Assembly: GCF_027887165.1 (NCBI RefSeq)
Contig: NC_077231.1
Span: 129,862,487-129,926,486 of the forward strand
Source of the DNA: Monodelphis domestica
Lineage: Eukaryota; Chordata; Mammalia; Didelphimorphia; Didelphidae
DNA: 64,000 bases
Direction: 5' to 3'
The position numbers and the translations under genes were made by a program. Positions 31,885 to 43,721 of this stretch are shown here, piece after piece. The first letter of the stretch is position 1. Every line of letters begins with the position of its first letter. The notes under the pieces were generated by a model. It saw nothing but the letters and a program-made list of their open reading frames with translations. It made no database searches and had not been told where the DNA came from.

Positions 31885-32045
31885 TAGGAGTCCTTCCCTG
31901 ATGTGAATCATAGTATTCCCTTCCATACTAGTGCCCTCATTTTTGGCACTCTCTAAATTATTTGCACCTTCAATAAGGTCCCATTTGCTCTTCCCTGTTT
32001 GTGGATCTGGTTATTTTTATAATAAACACAAAAACATGAAAATAT
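31885..32045 (+). repeat. L2 LINE fragment
   Basis: GAGTCCTTCCCTGATGTGAA, TAGTGCCCTCATTTTTGGCA and TCTAAATTATTTGCACCTT resemble the L2 stretch before its tail. Confidence 0.5.
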
Positions 32046-32181
32046 CCTTAAAAGTCCATCTCCCATCCAGGATCCACACTGGATTTACAATTACACAACC
32101 ATAAAATTTGAGAATTTGGAAGAATGTCAGTAGTCTTCTAATCTAGCCTATATATGAAAGGAATTCCCATTACCAATCAGT

Positions 32182-33110
32182 CAATCAATAATCACTTATT
32201 ATTGATCCAACTATTCTGGATGGCAATTTGGAACTATGCCAAAGGGTGCTAAAAGACTACCTGCCCTGTGGTCCAGCCATACCACTGCTAGGTTTATATC
32301 CCAAAGGGATCATAGGGAAAAAGATGTATACAAAAATATTTATATACAAGCTCTTTGTGGTGGCAAAAAATTGGAAAATGAGGGGGTGTCCATTGATTAG
32401 GGAATGGCTGAACAAATTGTGGTATCTGTTGCTGATGGAATAATACTATTGTGCTCAAAGGAATAATAAAGTGGAGGAATTCCATGGGAACTGGAACAAC
32501 CTCCAGGAATTGATGCGGAGTGAAAGGAGCAGAACCAGGAGAACATCATACACAGAGACTGATACACTGTGGTACAATCTAACGCAATGGACTTCCCTAC
32601 TAGCAGCAATGCAATGATCCAGGACAATCCTGAGGGACTTATGAGAATGAAAGCTCTCCACATCCAGAGAAAGAACTGTGGAAGTAGAAATGCAGAAGAT
32701 AAACAACTGCTTGATCACATGAATGGATGAGAATATGATTGGGGATGTAGACTCTAAATGATCACCCTAGTGCAAATATCAATAATATGGAAATAAGTCT
32801 CCATCAATGACACATGTAAAATCCAGTGGAATTGCAGTGGGCTACAGAAAGGGTTTGGGGAGAGGGGAGGAAAAGAACATGAATCATGTAACCATGGAAA
32901 AATATTGTAAATTATTAAATAAAATTTTCCAAATCTAAAATAAAAAAATCAATAGTAACTTATTAAGCATGCACTATGTCCCAAATATTGTGCTAAGTGG
33001 TAGGGAAACAAATACAAAAAAAAAGTTTGAGGAGCCTTTGAGGAGCTTACAATCTAATGAGGGTCAACACCATGCAAAAGAAAACTAAAAAGCAGAGCAA
33101 AGGAGGGCAG
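32182..33110 (-). repeat. L2 LINE 3' end split by an L1 insertion
   Basis: CAATCAATAATCACTTATTA at the left and TATTAAGCATGCACTATGTC, CCAAATATTGTGCTAAGTGG, GAGGAGCTTACAATCTAATG at the right form one antisense L2 tail. The L1 copy at 32202-32948 lies between. Confidence 0.8.
32202..32948 (+). repeat. Marsupial L1, 5'-truncated, ORF2 C-terminus plus 3' UTR
   Basis: CCAACTATTCTGGATGGCAA, GACTACCTGCCCTGTGGTCC, GTGTCCATTGATTAGGGAAT, GAATTGATGCGGAGTGAAAG then the 3' UTR and A-rich end. A 71-codon stretch of ORF2 (32228-32443) remains open. Flanking AATAATCACTTATTA and AATAGTAACTTATTA are a plausible target-site duplication with two changes. Confidence 0.9.
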
Positions 33111-33339
33111 GTTGATGAAAGGTCAGAGAAGTCACACCATAATGCAACCAGGTTAGAAATGAGATGGTCTCAGCTGAGCTCCTTTCTTAAATGGATATTC
33201 TGGAGCTCATGACTCTATCCTCCAATCAGAGGGACAGGGGCATTGATGAGGTGGAGCATGAACCATAGGATCTCCTAGGGGAGAACATCAAGTGGCCATC
33301 TGGTTCCTGCTTGTACATTCTATCAGCTAGTGATTACAT
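33111..33339. other. Unassigned DNA
   Basis: No gene or repeat recognised. Confidence 0.4.
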
Positions 33340-33487
33340 GCAATTTTTTGATAGCTTTGATTGTTAGGGAATTTTTTTCCCCCAAAGTCAAAGCTAACTT
33401 TGTCTCCTGGCATTTTTCCTTATTGAGTTCTAAATCTACCTTCTGAAGCCAAAGAGAACAAGTCCAAATCTATCCTTCACATTATAA
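33340..33487 (-). repeat. CR1/L3-clade LINE 3' region
   Basis: TTTGATTGTTAGGGAATTTT and CTACCTTCTGAAGCCAAAGA, GAACAAGTCCAAATCTATCC match the antisense CR1/L3 3' UTR. Confidence 0.65.
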
Positions 33488-33768
33488 TGGGGCAGCAAGG
33501 TGGTGCAGTGGGTAGAGTGCCCAGCCTGGAAACAGGAATAGTCATCTTCCTAGGTATGAATCTGGCCTCAGACACTTACTAGTTATGTAAAGCCTGTCAA
33601 GTCACTTAACCTCTCTCTACCTCAGTTTCCTCCACTGCAAGATGGGGGAAATAATAGCAGGCACCTCTCCAAGTTATTGTGAGAATCAAATGAGATAATA
33701 ATTGTAAAGCACTTCATACCATGCCTACCTAGCTCATAGTAGACACTGATGTTAGTATTACTATTTGT
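33488..33768 (+). repeat. MIR-type SINE, nearly full length
   Basis: GGGGCAGCAAGGTGGTGCAG head, CAGACACTTACTAGTTATGT, CTACCTCAGTTTCCTCCACT, GAGAATCAAATGAGATAATA, ATTGTAAAGCACTTCATACC and CTCATAGTAGACACTGATG. The L2-like 3' end of the MIR class is visible. Confidence 0.85.
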
Positions 33769-33895
33769 GACCCTGGATAAATCACCACACCTCTATGGGT
33801 TTTAGTTCCTTCATTTGTAAAATAGGAAGCTTGGACTAGGTGAACTTAAAGATCCCTCCAAGCTCCAAGTCTATGATACTATGATTCCAGTTCAA
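33769..33895 (+). repeat. MIR/THER-type SINE, 3' half
   Basis: GTGACCCTGGATAAATCACC, CCTTCATTTGTAAAATAGGA, GATCCCTCCAAGCTCCAAGT in sense, directly after the preceding SINE. Confidence 0.72.
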
Positions 33896-34009
33896 TCTGT
33901 ATTCTATATATCTCACTGATAAGACCATTCAGTATTCCTATACTGAGTATAACTTAAGCTAAAGCGAGGAGAAATAGAAAACCTCTAGTAAACACCTATT
34001 TTAAATGTC

Positions 34010-34420
34010 TCACCACTTCTCCATCTTGCATTCAGCCACTGGAGTGATTTTTCTAAAGTATAGGTCCAACCCCATCATCCCCTATTCAACAAATTCCAAG
34101 AGCTCAACAAATTCCAAGAACTCCCTATTGCCTCCACAATCAAATACAAACTCCTCTTCTTGATGTATAACCTGACCCCCTCCCTTTCCAGTCTTCTTAA
34201 ACCTAACCCCCCACCAGCCAGTCTTTGATCTAGGGTCATTGGTCTCTTTGCTGTTCCTCAAAAAAAAAAGAAAGAAAGAAAAGAAAGTCCAACCCTAAAA
34301 CGTCAGGCATTTTTTCTGGTTCACCCCATTTCTGGAATGCTCTCCCTCATTTCTGACTACTGGCTTCTTTTAAATCCCAACCAAAATTTTGTCTTCTATA
34401 GGAAAGCTTTCTCAACTGTG
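34010..34420 (+). repeat. L2 LINE relic, left part
   Basis: CCACTGGAGTGATTTTTCTA, TCCCTATTGCCTCCACAATC, GGTCTCTTTGCTGTTCCTCA and GGAATGCTCTCCCTCATTTC. Contains an 18-bp tandem duplication at 34086-34121 and an A/G-rich simple tract at 34261-34288. Confidence 0.8.
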
Positions 34421-35039
34421 ATGACTAAAAATTCTGAGAGATTAAGTTACAGGTAAGAAAATCAATTTATTGATTAGGCTAGCAATAACCAATACATTGG
34501 TCATGATCTCTCTCAGTGATCAGTCAAAGGCTTACAGCATCTTGCATCATTAAATACAATTTTGGAAGCTTATCATTCAGTCCTCCCCCTAAACAACTCA
34601 AAACATCTCTAATGGGTGAATATCTGATGAAGAGGAATAATTTTCTCTTAGTCCCTCCCTGATTGCTTCATAATATTGGGGAAGTCATGCCTTGTCATAA
34701 GATGTGAATTGTCCTTGGTGATCTAGATGGGAAGATCAAGTTGAGACTAGTTAAGTTTTGACAACCATTGATCATTTCAATAGGGGGAAGCTAAGGATGC
34801 TACCCTGCTGCCCTCTAGAAATACTTAGATTGGGCCAGTTCTTGTTTAATGGGCAGGATTGAACTCATAATCTACAAGTTTAATCACCCCAACTTAAAAG
34901 ATGCTGTGAGGTATAGAACTGAAGAGCATTGTTTGAATTTATTAGGAACAAAAGAATGAGGAAAGAGATTTGTTTGAAAGGCATATCTGAGCCCCATTAA
35001 AAACTTGGGAATAGATGTAATGCAATATTGGGGGGGAAA
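34421..35039 (-). mobile_element. LTR-like insertion within L2 (fossil, family unknown)
   Basis: About 620 bp that interrupts one L2 relic: the L2 text stops near 34420 and resumes near 35040. Read on the - strand it ends ...TTTTTAGTCATCA with AATAAATTG about 65 nt earlier, which is the composition of a solo LTR with a polyadenylation signal. No coding capacity is seen. TCTCA occurs at both borders and may be the target duplication. The class is inferred from shape, not matched to a known family. Confidence 0.35.
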
Positions 35040-35380
35040 TCTCATAAATCCTCTTAAATCCAATGCTTTCTTTTATTATTTCCTATTTCTCCTGTATATA
35101 GTTTATTTGCCAATATGTATTTATTTGTTGTCTCTGTCATTAAATTGTGAGCTCTCTGAAGGCAGGGACTGACCTTTTAAAAAAGGTCAAAAAAGGTCAG
35201 TCCCTTTGAGTTTGCTATCATGGTGCCTTGACACTTGTTTAGTCATTTTATCCATTGTGTGTAACTTTTTGTGACTCCATTTGGAGATTTCTTGGTAAAG
35301 AAACTGAAGTAGTTTTCCATTTCCTTCTCTAGATCATTTTATGGATGAAACTCAGGCACTTAATAAATGTTTATTGGTTA
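35040..35380 (+). repeat. L2 LINE relic, right part with 3' tail
   Basis: TATTTCCTATTTCTCCTGTA, AATTGTGAGCTCTCTGAAGG, CAGGGACTGACC, then after an inserted SINE piece the tail ends CAGGCACTTAATAAATGTTT. It includes a 14-bp inverted repeat at 35165-35204. Confidence 0.82.
35216..35350 (-). repeat. MAR1/WSINE-type SINE fragment inside the L2 tail
   Basis: TTTTTGTGACTCCATTTGGA, GATTTCTTGGTAAAGAAACT, TTTTCCATTTCCTTCTCTAG are antisense of this SINE. Confidence 0.75.
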
Positions 35381-35639
35381 GATAATGATGATAGTGATAG
35401 TAAATCTTCATATCCTGTCAAAACAATACTCTTCAACCAAAGCCATATATTAGATACCACTCTAATTCCCATAGATCTTTCCCTTTCATCAATGAAAGTA
35501 CTCCCTCCAAAATGCAGGTCGCATTTCTGCCCAAACTGAATAGCCCATTAAAGGCTACACTGTCACTTCACTCATTTCTGTGCAATTTACTTAGGAAATT
35601 GGTAAAACATATTTGAATATATATGATCAAGTGAAGTTA
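35381..35639. other. Unassigned DNA
   Basis: No gene or repeat recognised. Confidence 0.4.
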
Positions 35640-35710
35640 ACAAGCATGTGCTAAACACACTATGTGCCAGGCACTGTGCTGAGAACTAGGAAAGCAAATA
35701 CAAACCAAAA

Positions 35711-35767
<57 letters not shown>

Positions 35768-35880
35768 TCAAAGCCTTAATGAGGTTATAAAAGACAACAC
35801 AGGAAAAGAAACTGGAAAGGTGATAGGAGGTGCAACACCTAAACATTACATAGTAATCATAGTAGCCTATAGACAAGTAA
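35640..35880 (-). repeat. L2 LINE 3' end
   Basis: ACACTATGTGCCAGGCACTG, TGCTGAGAACTAGGAAAGCA are an antisense L2 tail, expanded by a CA microsatellite. Confidence 0.75.
35712..35765 (+). repeat. (AC)n microsatellite
   Basis: About 26 uninterrupted CA units, likely polymorphic. Confidence 0.97.
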
Positions 35881-38009
35881 AAATATATTGAGACATAAGC
35901 TGTCTCAGTTTTATTGACTTGGTATCATTTTTATAATTACAAATAGGCATTTCCTACCTATTTAATAATAAAACTACCCTAATGGATTCCCTTTTGAAAA
36001 TAAATTTCATATTTATTTCAATAGAAAATTCATCTAAGAAAACCAGAACACAGTCCTAAGCCTGCCTCGGGCTTTAATTCTTCTACAAAATACATTAACT
36101 ATTTCTTCTGTGCTCATTTAATTTTTGCAACAAAAATGAAAAAATCCTCAAAAAAGAATAAAGATGCCATATATAGATATAGATATATGTAATTATATAG
36201 AATACCTAAATAAAAATGTCACCAACATATAGGGTTTGGAAGTGGCTCACATGGGCAGCAGAGCTTTAAGGGGCTCGAGCTCCACATGGTACCACTAGTA
36301 ACAGTTCACCTTTTCCTGGATTTGACTCCCTTTACTTTCTCTATTTAGTGCTTTTTTCTACAAGTTCTTGGTCTGCTTTTAGATTTTTGACAATAATCTC
36401 TCTCCTTTGTATCAAAACTATTTCATTTTGTGTCCACCGGATTTGTGACTTTGGAATGGAGTTTATTTCCTCTATCTCCCCTCCATGCTGTTGAAGCCAT
36501 TACAAAAGTCCAACATTTTTATGAATCCCTACTATATATAGTTCATATTAGTCACCTAAACGAGGATTAGTAGCCATTATATGTCTTTCTCAAAAAAAGT
36601 ATTAAAGAGTTCAATTAAAAGTCAATAAGCAATTATAGGAAAGAAGAGTATATAGTTCAGTTGAATAAAAAAGAAGCCAGTTACTCCTACTGCTGACTGC
36701 AGGAGCAAAATTAGCTTCCCCTAAACTCAACCTTCTCCCAAATAAAGAGCAAATTATCAACCAATCTAATGGGGGAAAATGCACTTTAAGCTAATCCCTC
36801 TTTAATAGGCAAGTGAGAAATGGATAATATCCTTCTCTACTTTGTGGAGTTACCCCAGGACTTCTGAAAGAGGAGAAAAGTGGTCATTGTTCCTCAGTAG
36901 TTGATCCTCATCGTCTGCTCACTGTGCCTCAAAGAAAAGAAGAGGTGAGCCAGCACAGAAAGGTTGGGCACCCTAATCAACTCTGCCTCCTTTCATCTTC
37001 ATTATGGCAGTTAGCAGGGATAATGATTGATTCTCTGGCTTCTAGTTCCTTTCTCTTAGTGGTCCTTCCCAAAAACAAAGGTCAAATGTCCCCAACTGGT
37101 GAATTCCAGGACATTGTGTCCATAAATCTTTCATCTCCAAAGAAGCATTGGAAAGACAAGTGTTATTTATAAATGTATATGCAGCAAAGTAAATGAGATT
37201 AATCACACTTGTTAACCAGGGTTCTGTGCAAACATCAGGTCATCCTAATTATGGTTTTATTAGAGGGAAAAGGAATAAACATGCACGCATGGGCAACCAA
37301 GTATGGTGTGTAACAGAGCCTGCAGTATAGGAAAGATAGGAACAATTTATGCTAGTGGACCTTGAAGGGAAGCAGTGGGGGTGAAGATAAGGGCAGAGAG
37401 TAGACAGTCTTCCAGACACAGTTGGAATAAAGAAGAAGGATGTTTGTCACAACAACTGATGAGAATTGGTCTGAGCTAGTTTAGGCTGCTTCAAGCAGGT
37501 TTTCCAGTCCAAAGAGGCATCTGGAAATGAGCAAGACTCATGGCAGTCATGTTGTGTCTTCTATGTTTTCAGTCTAGGAATAAGGGAACCCAAGAAAAAC
37601 AAATGTGTTAACTTTGAGGGTACTCTTATATTGACATACTCATGTAGCCGATCATCCCTTAGCCTGCCATTTGACTTATTTCTAAACTTAATTTTAACAT
37701 ACCAAACTTTAGCAATATCTAAGGGTATATTTGGACATTTAATTATTAATTAATGAAATTGAAATCTATTTCTCAATAATAGTTGGCTCAAACCCTGACC
37801 CCAGGTCATTAAATGTTATTTATTAAGTCAATTATGTTGAAGTGATCTAAAATATGAAGGGGATGGAAAAGAGATGCACTGGGGAAAGGGGAAGGGAGGG
37901 GTAGAATGAGAAAAATCATCTCATATAAAAGAGGCTTACAAGTTAGAGATTTTACAATGAAGGAGAAAAATGTCGGGTGGGAGAGAGGCGATTCTTGAAC
38001 CTCACTCTC
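35881..38009. other. Unassigned, mostly unique DNA
   Basis: About 2.1 kb with no recognised gene. On the - strand CTAATAAAACC near 37260 could be a polyadenylation signal of an old retro-element or processed transcript, but no family could be named. Confidence 0.4.
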
Positions 38010-38375
38010 ATCAGAACCTTGTTCAGAAAATCCAATGTAATGTACTTTACTACTAGTAGCAATACAACAAGTCAGGACACTCCTGAAGGACTTATGGGAA
38101 AGAATAGTAGCCACATTGAGAGAAAAAACTATGGGAGTAGAAATGAAAAAACAAAGCATATAACATCATTTGTCATGTGTATATATGGGTTTGTGATTTG
38201 GGTTTTTAAGCTTTAAAAAATTGCTCTATAGCAAAAATGAATGATATGGAAATAGGTATCAAGTGATAAAATTTGTACAACACAGTGAAATTGCTTGTCA
38301 GCTCTGGGAGTGGGGAGGGAAGAGGGGAGGACAAGAATGAATCATTTCAACATGAAAAAATATCTTAAAATAAGA
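38010..38375 (+). repeat. Marsupial L1 3' end fragment
   Basis: TACTAGTAGCAATACAACAA, CTGAAGGACTTATGGGAAAG, ATATGGAAATAGGTATCAAG and AGAATGAATCATTTC parallel the 32202-32948 copy. Confidence 0.82.
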
Positions 38376-38684
38376 ATTTTTTTAAAAAATGTTTAAAATA
38401 CATATTTTTTTTCCTAAAAGGAAACCATAAAACAATAAAATATATCTTGAAGTCAACAACAACAAAAAGATAAACTACACATCTAGTCTCTCTCAGTCAG
38501 GCAGTTATAAGAACTAGTGCTCCCAACTGCCAGCAAATCCTTTCTTCCCTACAATTTTCCATGTGGTTCTTAAATATATAGTAATGATATCTAGAGTCCC
38601 TGAGGAAAATCAAGTGAAACAAATGTTTTATATATATGCATACATATTTTTTTAATTTGAGGGATGATTTGAAAATTCATACTT

Positions 38685-38888
38685 TGGTACTATGAAGCAG
38701 ACACATTGTATTGGGAGTCATTTGATTTTCATTTCTCTCATTACAAATCTTGTGTGACCTAGATTGGACATGAATTTATCATCTCTAGACCCCAATTTCT
38801 TTCTATCTAAAACCAAGAAATTCTAACATCCATTCTAGCTCTAACATTCTAAGTTCTCTTTATGTGGTGCAAAAATGCATGATTCTAT
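38685..38888 (+). repeat. MIR/THER-type SINE
   Basis: GTATTGGGAGTCATTTGATT, CTTGTGTGACCTAGATTGGA, ATTCTAACATCCATTCTAGC, TCTAACATTCTAAG in sense. Confidence 0.65.
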
Positions 38889-40449
38889 GAGCATATGATT
38901 TACAGGTAAACATATTATGAATCTTACTCTTTACTGATGCATCAAACCATTTCATAGGAACTGACTGAAAAAGAGAGCTGTGTGGATATGATAGTCATAT
39001 GCTATTCGAAATGCAAACTTAGCATTACTCCCAAAGTAGCACGAAGGTAAAGCCACTGACCCAGATCTCTACAACCTGCACAGAAATGGGCTGCCTGCCT
39101 ATATCTCGGTGTATACTCTAGGAACCACTTTTAGCCTCCCACTACCTACCTGAATTCCTCTCAGCTTGAGCCAAAGTTTACCACATAAAACATTGCTATC
39201 ATATATTATTTCATAAATTTATCCAAACTGACTCACTCCCATTTCCCATTAAAATTTTTCTCTCTTTCCCAATTTTACATAACCCTAAGGAATATAGACT
39301 CTCGGTACAGATTAGAGTACCTATATTAAATGAAATTGAGATTAATAAGATCCAGTATTAAACACTCTATAAAGATCTGTAATCTCTGCTCCCAGTGGCA
39401 ATAGTTGCTCCTATTAAGATTTGAGTTCTCAGCTTCATTTTCTCCAAATGAACAGATGTCCCAAAGATCATGGCAAAAGAATTATCAGACTTTGCTACCA
39501 ATGTCATACTTATGGGGACAAGGATCAGGACTAGACCTGTAATTTTAATGATATAGAAACCTGAATTAAAGAAACTCCCTCCACCCATTTATTTATGTCA
39601 GCCACCCCTTCTCTGACACTTATAGTCAGAGAGTTAGTGACTTGCCCAGGGTCACACAGATTAAAGTGAAGGAAATAACAGTCTCACCTTGGGATAGAGG
39701 CTACATCTTCTTCTAGTCCCTGGCAAATTCCTCTAATATCTGTAACATTCTGGTTTAAGGCCTCTTACACTCCATCCTTGAGGCCCTAAAATTCCCAATG
39801 CAAGTTCACTGTCTCTTCAGCTTCTCACTTGGAGCTTTCCATGGTTTATCTTCTAGTCCACTTCTAATGAGTTTCCTCTCCACGTGGACATGACTTTGCT
39901 GAAAGCTGCCAGCTTCAGCCTATAGATGTTGAGGAGAAAAATATAAAAAGGTTCAGAGAACTGTGTCCTGGCTTTTTATATTCTAATCAGAGCTTCACAA
40001 CCTATTTCAACAATCTGTCTTAGTCCTTTGTTTTTACTGCAGTGATTCTATCTTACCCCCACTTCTATTTCTATGACTTTTTAAGAAAAATAAAAATACA
40101 AATGAATATAGTATGCAGCAACAAGTGGTTAGGTGAACATCTAGGCAGAAAAAAGGCTATACCATTCATCTCATTGTCTCCCATTTCCTCTGTGACCAGA
40201 CCCTATCAACCATCCATTCTCTCATCCACATTTATAATCGCTCTCCTCTACTGTCTCCTTCTCTTCATTCTCAGTTTTCTACTCCTATAAAGTGAAACAA
40301 AATCACAAAAACCCTTCCTCTGAATCTGCTACTACTTGAATAATCCTATAATTTTAATACAATACAGTGTGGTTCACAAGTCCTAGATTAAATGAATGAG
40401 CAAGTAAAAGAATGAATGTTGCATCTATTACGTCTTTATTTTACTGTGG
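38889..40449. other. Mostly unassigned DNA
   Basis: A MIR piece lies at 39630-39665 (GTGACTTGCCCAGGGTCACA, antisense). A 73-codon - frame at 39367-39588 has a hydrophobic segment (ITGLVLILVPISMTLVA) but no known family. I do not call a gene. Confidence 0.4.
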
Positions 40450-40620
40450 TTTTTAAACCTTTACTTTCTGTTTAGAAACTCTAATACAGAAGGGCAAAGG
40501 ATAAGCAAACAGGGTTAAGTGACTGGTATAGACACACAGTTAGGAAGTATATGAGGCCAGATTTGAATCTAGGTCTTCCCAACTTCAAAGCCTCTAGCCA
40601 CTATGTCATTTATTTGTCCC
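40450..40620 (-). repeat. Marsupial SINE1, diverged
   Basis: AAACCTTTACTTTCTGTTTA, CACACAGTTAGGAAGTATAT and GAATCTAGGTCTTCCCAACT in antisense order. Confidence 0.8.
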
Positions 40621-40624
40621 CTAA

Positions 40625-40738
40625 AACTTTACTTTGTGCCATGTTAAGTGCCACAGATACCAACAGAAAAGTAAGACAGTCCCTGATCTCAAATAGTTCA
40701 TATTCTAAAGGAGAGACAATGTATATATATGGAATGTT
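40625..40738 (-). repeat. L2 LINE 3' end
   Basis: TTTGTGCCATGTTAAGTGCC, AGACAGTCCCTGATCTCAAA, TAGTTCATATTCTAAAGGAG, an antisense L2 tail. Confidence 0.7.
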
Positions 40739-41199
40739 TGAGCAGTGAGTTAGATAAAAAGGTCTATGGTCATTAAAATGCTATGGCAAAGCAGATGGCA
40801 ATGCCTCCCACTGATAGATCATATCAGTTTCTGATGTTCAATCATTTGATAGCACCAAGGACTTTTGCTGACAAGAACTTTCTTTTTTAGGTCTTTAATA
40901 GATGTTGCTCTGATACCTGCAGAAACAATTTCCAGGCTGCATTTCCAAGGGTTATTTGATAATAGCTGGAAGAATTGCTATTCCTATATTCAGAGAACCA
41001 GAGTTCAAATCCCTATTTCATCATTTCCTATTTACCAATTCTGTGAACCAGTTCAGTCTTTTAACCTTTTATATGTAAGGACCCCATGGTCTTACTTTAC
41101 TGATCCATACACACACTAGCAGATCAGTTACCAAATCAACCCTAGTTATACCTATTTCTCTATCCCATTCTTCTAGGGATTCTCCTTAGAGGTTTGGGT
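40739..41199. other. Unassigned DNA with MIR-like patch
   Basis: TTCAAATCCCTATTTCATCA and ACCAATTCTGTGAACC near 41007-41050 resemble a sense MIR B-box region. No gene. Confidence 0.4.
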
Positions 41200-42540
41200 T
41201 GATTTTCTCTATTACAACTGCCTCAGAGTCCATATTCCTGTTTATTCTTCTCTTTGTTGACTTTCAATAATTGCCGGACCATTTTCATTTAACCAGTTAG
41301 CATGAATTAATTTTTAGTTGAATGCGCAATTCATTGATCTGCATTTTCTCTATTTTATTGATGTATGCATTTTGAGATATAAGTTTTCTCCTAAAATACT
41401 TGCTGTATCCCATAAATTTTGATATATGGTTTCCTCACTGTCATTCTCATTAATGAAATTATTTATTTCTATAATTTGTTCTTTGACTCTTTTTAGCATT
41501 AGCTTATTTAATCTCTAATTTTTTATCATCCCATGTAACTTTGCTGATTATAATTTTATTGTGTTATGTTATGAAAAGGATGCATTTATTATTTCTGCTT
41601 TTCTGCATTTGGTTGTAATGTTTTCATACCCTAATACATGGTCAATTTTTGTGTAGAAACCATGGACTGCTGAAAAGAAGGTATATTCCTTTCTATTGTC
41701 AATCAATTCTCTCCAGAGATCTATTAATTATAACTTTTCTAAGATTCCATTCACTTCCTTTACTGCTTTCTTGTTTATTTTTTTATTTGATTTATCTAGA
41801 TCTGAAAGGGGGGAAGTTGAGGTCCCCCACTAGTATAGTTTTACCATCTGTTTCTTCCTTAAGTTCATTCAATTTCTCCTTTTAAAAATTAGAGGCTATA
41901 CAATTTGGTGCATATATGTTTAGTATTGATATTATTCCATTGTTTATAGTACCTTTCCTACCTTATTTCTTTTAATCAGATCTATTTTTGCTTTAGCTTT
42001 GTCTGAGATGTCATTTTTTTATTTAGATGATGCACTATAAATTCTTTATTCTGTGTGTGTCAACCTGCCTCATGTGTGTTTCTTGTAAACAACATGTGGT
42101 AGGAATCTAGTTTTTAATACATTTTGCTATCTGCTTCCATTTTACAGGTGAGCTCATCCCATTCACATTCACAGTTATGATTACCAACTATGTATTCCTC
42201 TCCATTTTAGTTTCCCTTTTTGATCCTGCTTTTTTTTCCTTTCACTCTGTTCCTCCTCACCAGTGTTTTACTTTTTATCACCCCCCACTTTTCCCTCCTT
42301 TCTATTACCATACCCCTTCCCTTGTCTTATTCCCATTCTTCTTCTCTATAGGGTAAGATTCTATATCCCAATGAGTATGCTTGTTATTCTCTCTCTGAGC
42401 CAGTTACAATAAGAGTAAAGTTTAAGCATTGCTCATCACCACCTTTATTCTCCCCTCAACTGTAATAGTTTTTCATGCCTCTTTAGGTTAGATAATTCAC
42501 CTCATATCATCTTTCCCTTCCCTTTTCTCTCAGTACAGCA
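41200..42540 (-). repeat. Old L1, endonuclease part of ORF2 and inter-ORF region
   Basis: On the - strand the segment at about 41810-41835 gives GGGGGACCTCAACTTCCCCC, the GDLNFP motif of the L1 endonuclease. ACATGTTGTTTACAAGAAAC (41090-region of the complement near 42090) is the CIQET block. The order is that of L1 ORF2's N-terminus preceded by the inter-ORF spacer to the right. No intact frame remains. Confidence 0.75.
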
Positions 42541-43140
42541 TTAATTAATATTTGCAAAAGGATATGTAGTGCAAAGATTTAGCAAGAATGGAAACTCCAA
42601 ACCAGGAGTAATAGTCTACCATCAGTTACCTCAATCCCTGTGAAGAATGCGCTCATAATTAAAGCATTTGCTATAAAGCATTCACCCTGCCAAGTTCAAT
42701 TTCAAAAATGGCACTATTACTACTACCAGTAGGTTGAGTCAAGCAGATTGTTCTTTATGACTTTAGCTGTCATCCATCTTCCAAAAAAATTGTGCATGGC
42801 CCCAGTTCCTAATTTTCATGCATTCAATATTCTGGCCTTTGTAAACTCATGATAGCCATCTCCAATATGCTTTCTCAAAAAAGAAAGAACAAATTCAAAG
42901 AAGCAAAGAACAGAAAACCCATAAACATTGGCCACATTTTAGTCCTGGATGGAAAAACCTCGAGTCCTCTCCCCAAATACAGCCAGGCAGGAAAAATAAA
43001 ATCATTCCATTAATTAATGTGCTTTTTTAAGGCATTTTCAGTTATATCTCAGCAACCTAATTAACAGTGCTTCTTCTTCATGTGCTAAACAGACCAGAAG
43101 CAATACCTGCATATGTTCAAGTCCACATGTCAATTACATC
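42541..43140. other. Non-repetitive island, candidate conserved non-coding DNA
   Basis: About 600 bp free of recognisable repeats, of balanced composition and carrying several TAATTA-type homeodomain motifs (for example CATTAATTAATG near 43010 and CCTAATTAAC near 43058). That is how conserved enhancers look in gene deserts. Conservation cannot be tested here. Confidence 0.25.
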
Positions 43141-43214
43141 AGAAGGGCGCACTGTTCATGCTCATAAGGCCTGGGCTTATTGTGCAGACCTCCATTAGAA
43201 ACATAAAATGAGTG

Positions 43215-43715
43215 GTTAGACCGACTTTTAGTTCTAAGTCTATGATTCTCCCCCTTCCTCTCAAATTTACAGAAACTTTTGTCTCCTTTTGCTGTTTCCA
43301 CTTCTTTATCACATACTCACTCCTTAACCTCTTGTAATTTATGTCTATATCCATTCTCTATCCTGCATCTCATCCTCTTTTATAAATTTAATTATTATCT
43401 TTATCTCCTCTATTTCATTAAAACAGTCTTTCCAAAGTCAGTAACAACCTCTTTATCACTAATTCCAGCCCTTTTGCTCGGTTGTTAGTGTTTTTGACAT
43501 GCCTGCAGCATTTCACTTGGTTGACCACTTTCTCCTGCCTTCCCATCACTTGACTATGCACTTTCACATTTTCCTCCTGCCCCTCCAACCATTCTGTCAT
43601 TTTTGCTGAATTATCATTCTCTAGCTCCTTTGATCTGAATATCCCTAAAGATTCTATCTTCTGAATACATTCTCTTGCTTTGTTGATCTGAAACACACCT
43701 TTGTCTTTATTACCT
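43215..43715 (+). repeat. L2 LINE internal relic
   Basis: TTTCCAAAGTCAGTAACAAC, CTGCAGCATTTCACTTGGTT, GACCACTTTCTCCTGCC follow the L2 stretch ...CCTCTCTGCAGCCTTTGACACTGTCGATCACC.... Confidence 0.7.
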
Positions 43716-43721
43716 CTATGT

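Noticed and set aside
35637-35891. Frames with Val-Cys or Thr-His runs
   Set aside because: Translation of the (CA)26 microsatellite within an L2 tail.
37809-38159. 116-codon - strand frame
   Set aside because: Largely antisense to an L1 3' end and low-complexity pyrimidine text; no family resemblance.
39367-39588. Frame with a hydrophobic segment, possible small membrane protein
   Set aside because: No recognised family and no supporting start or splice context; AT-rich chance is more likely.
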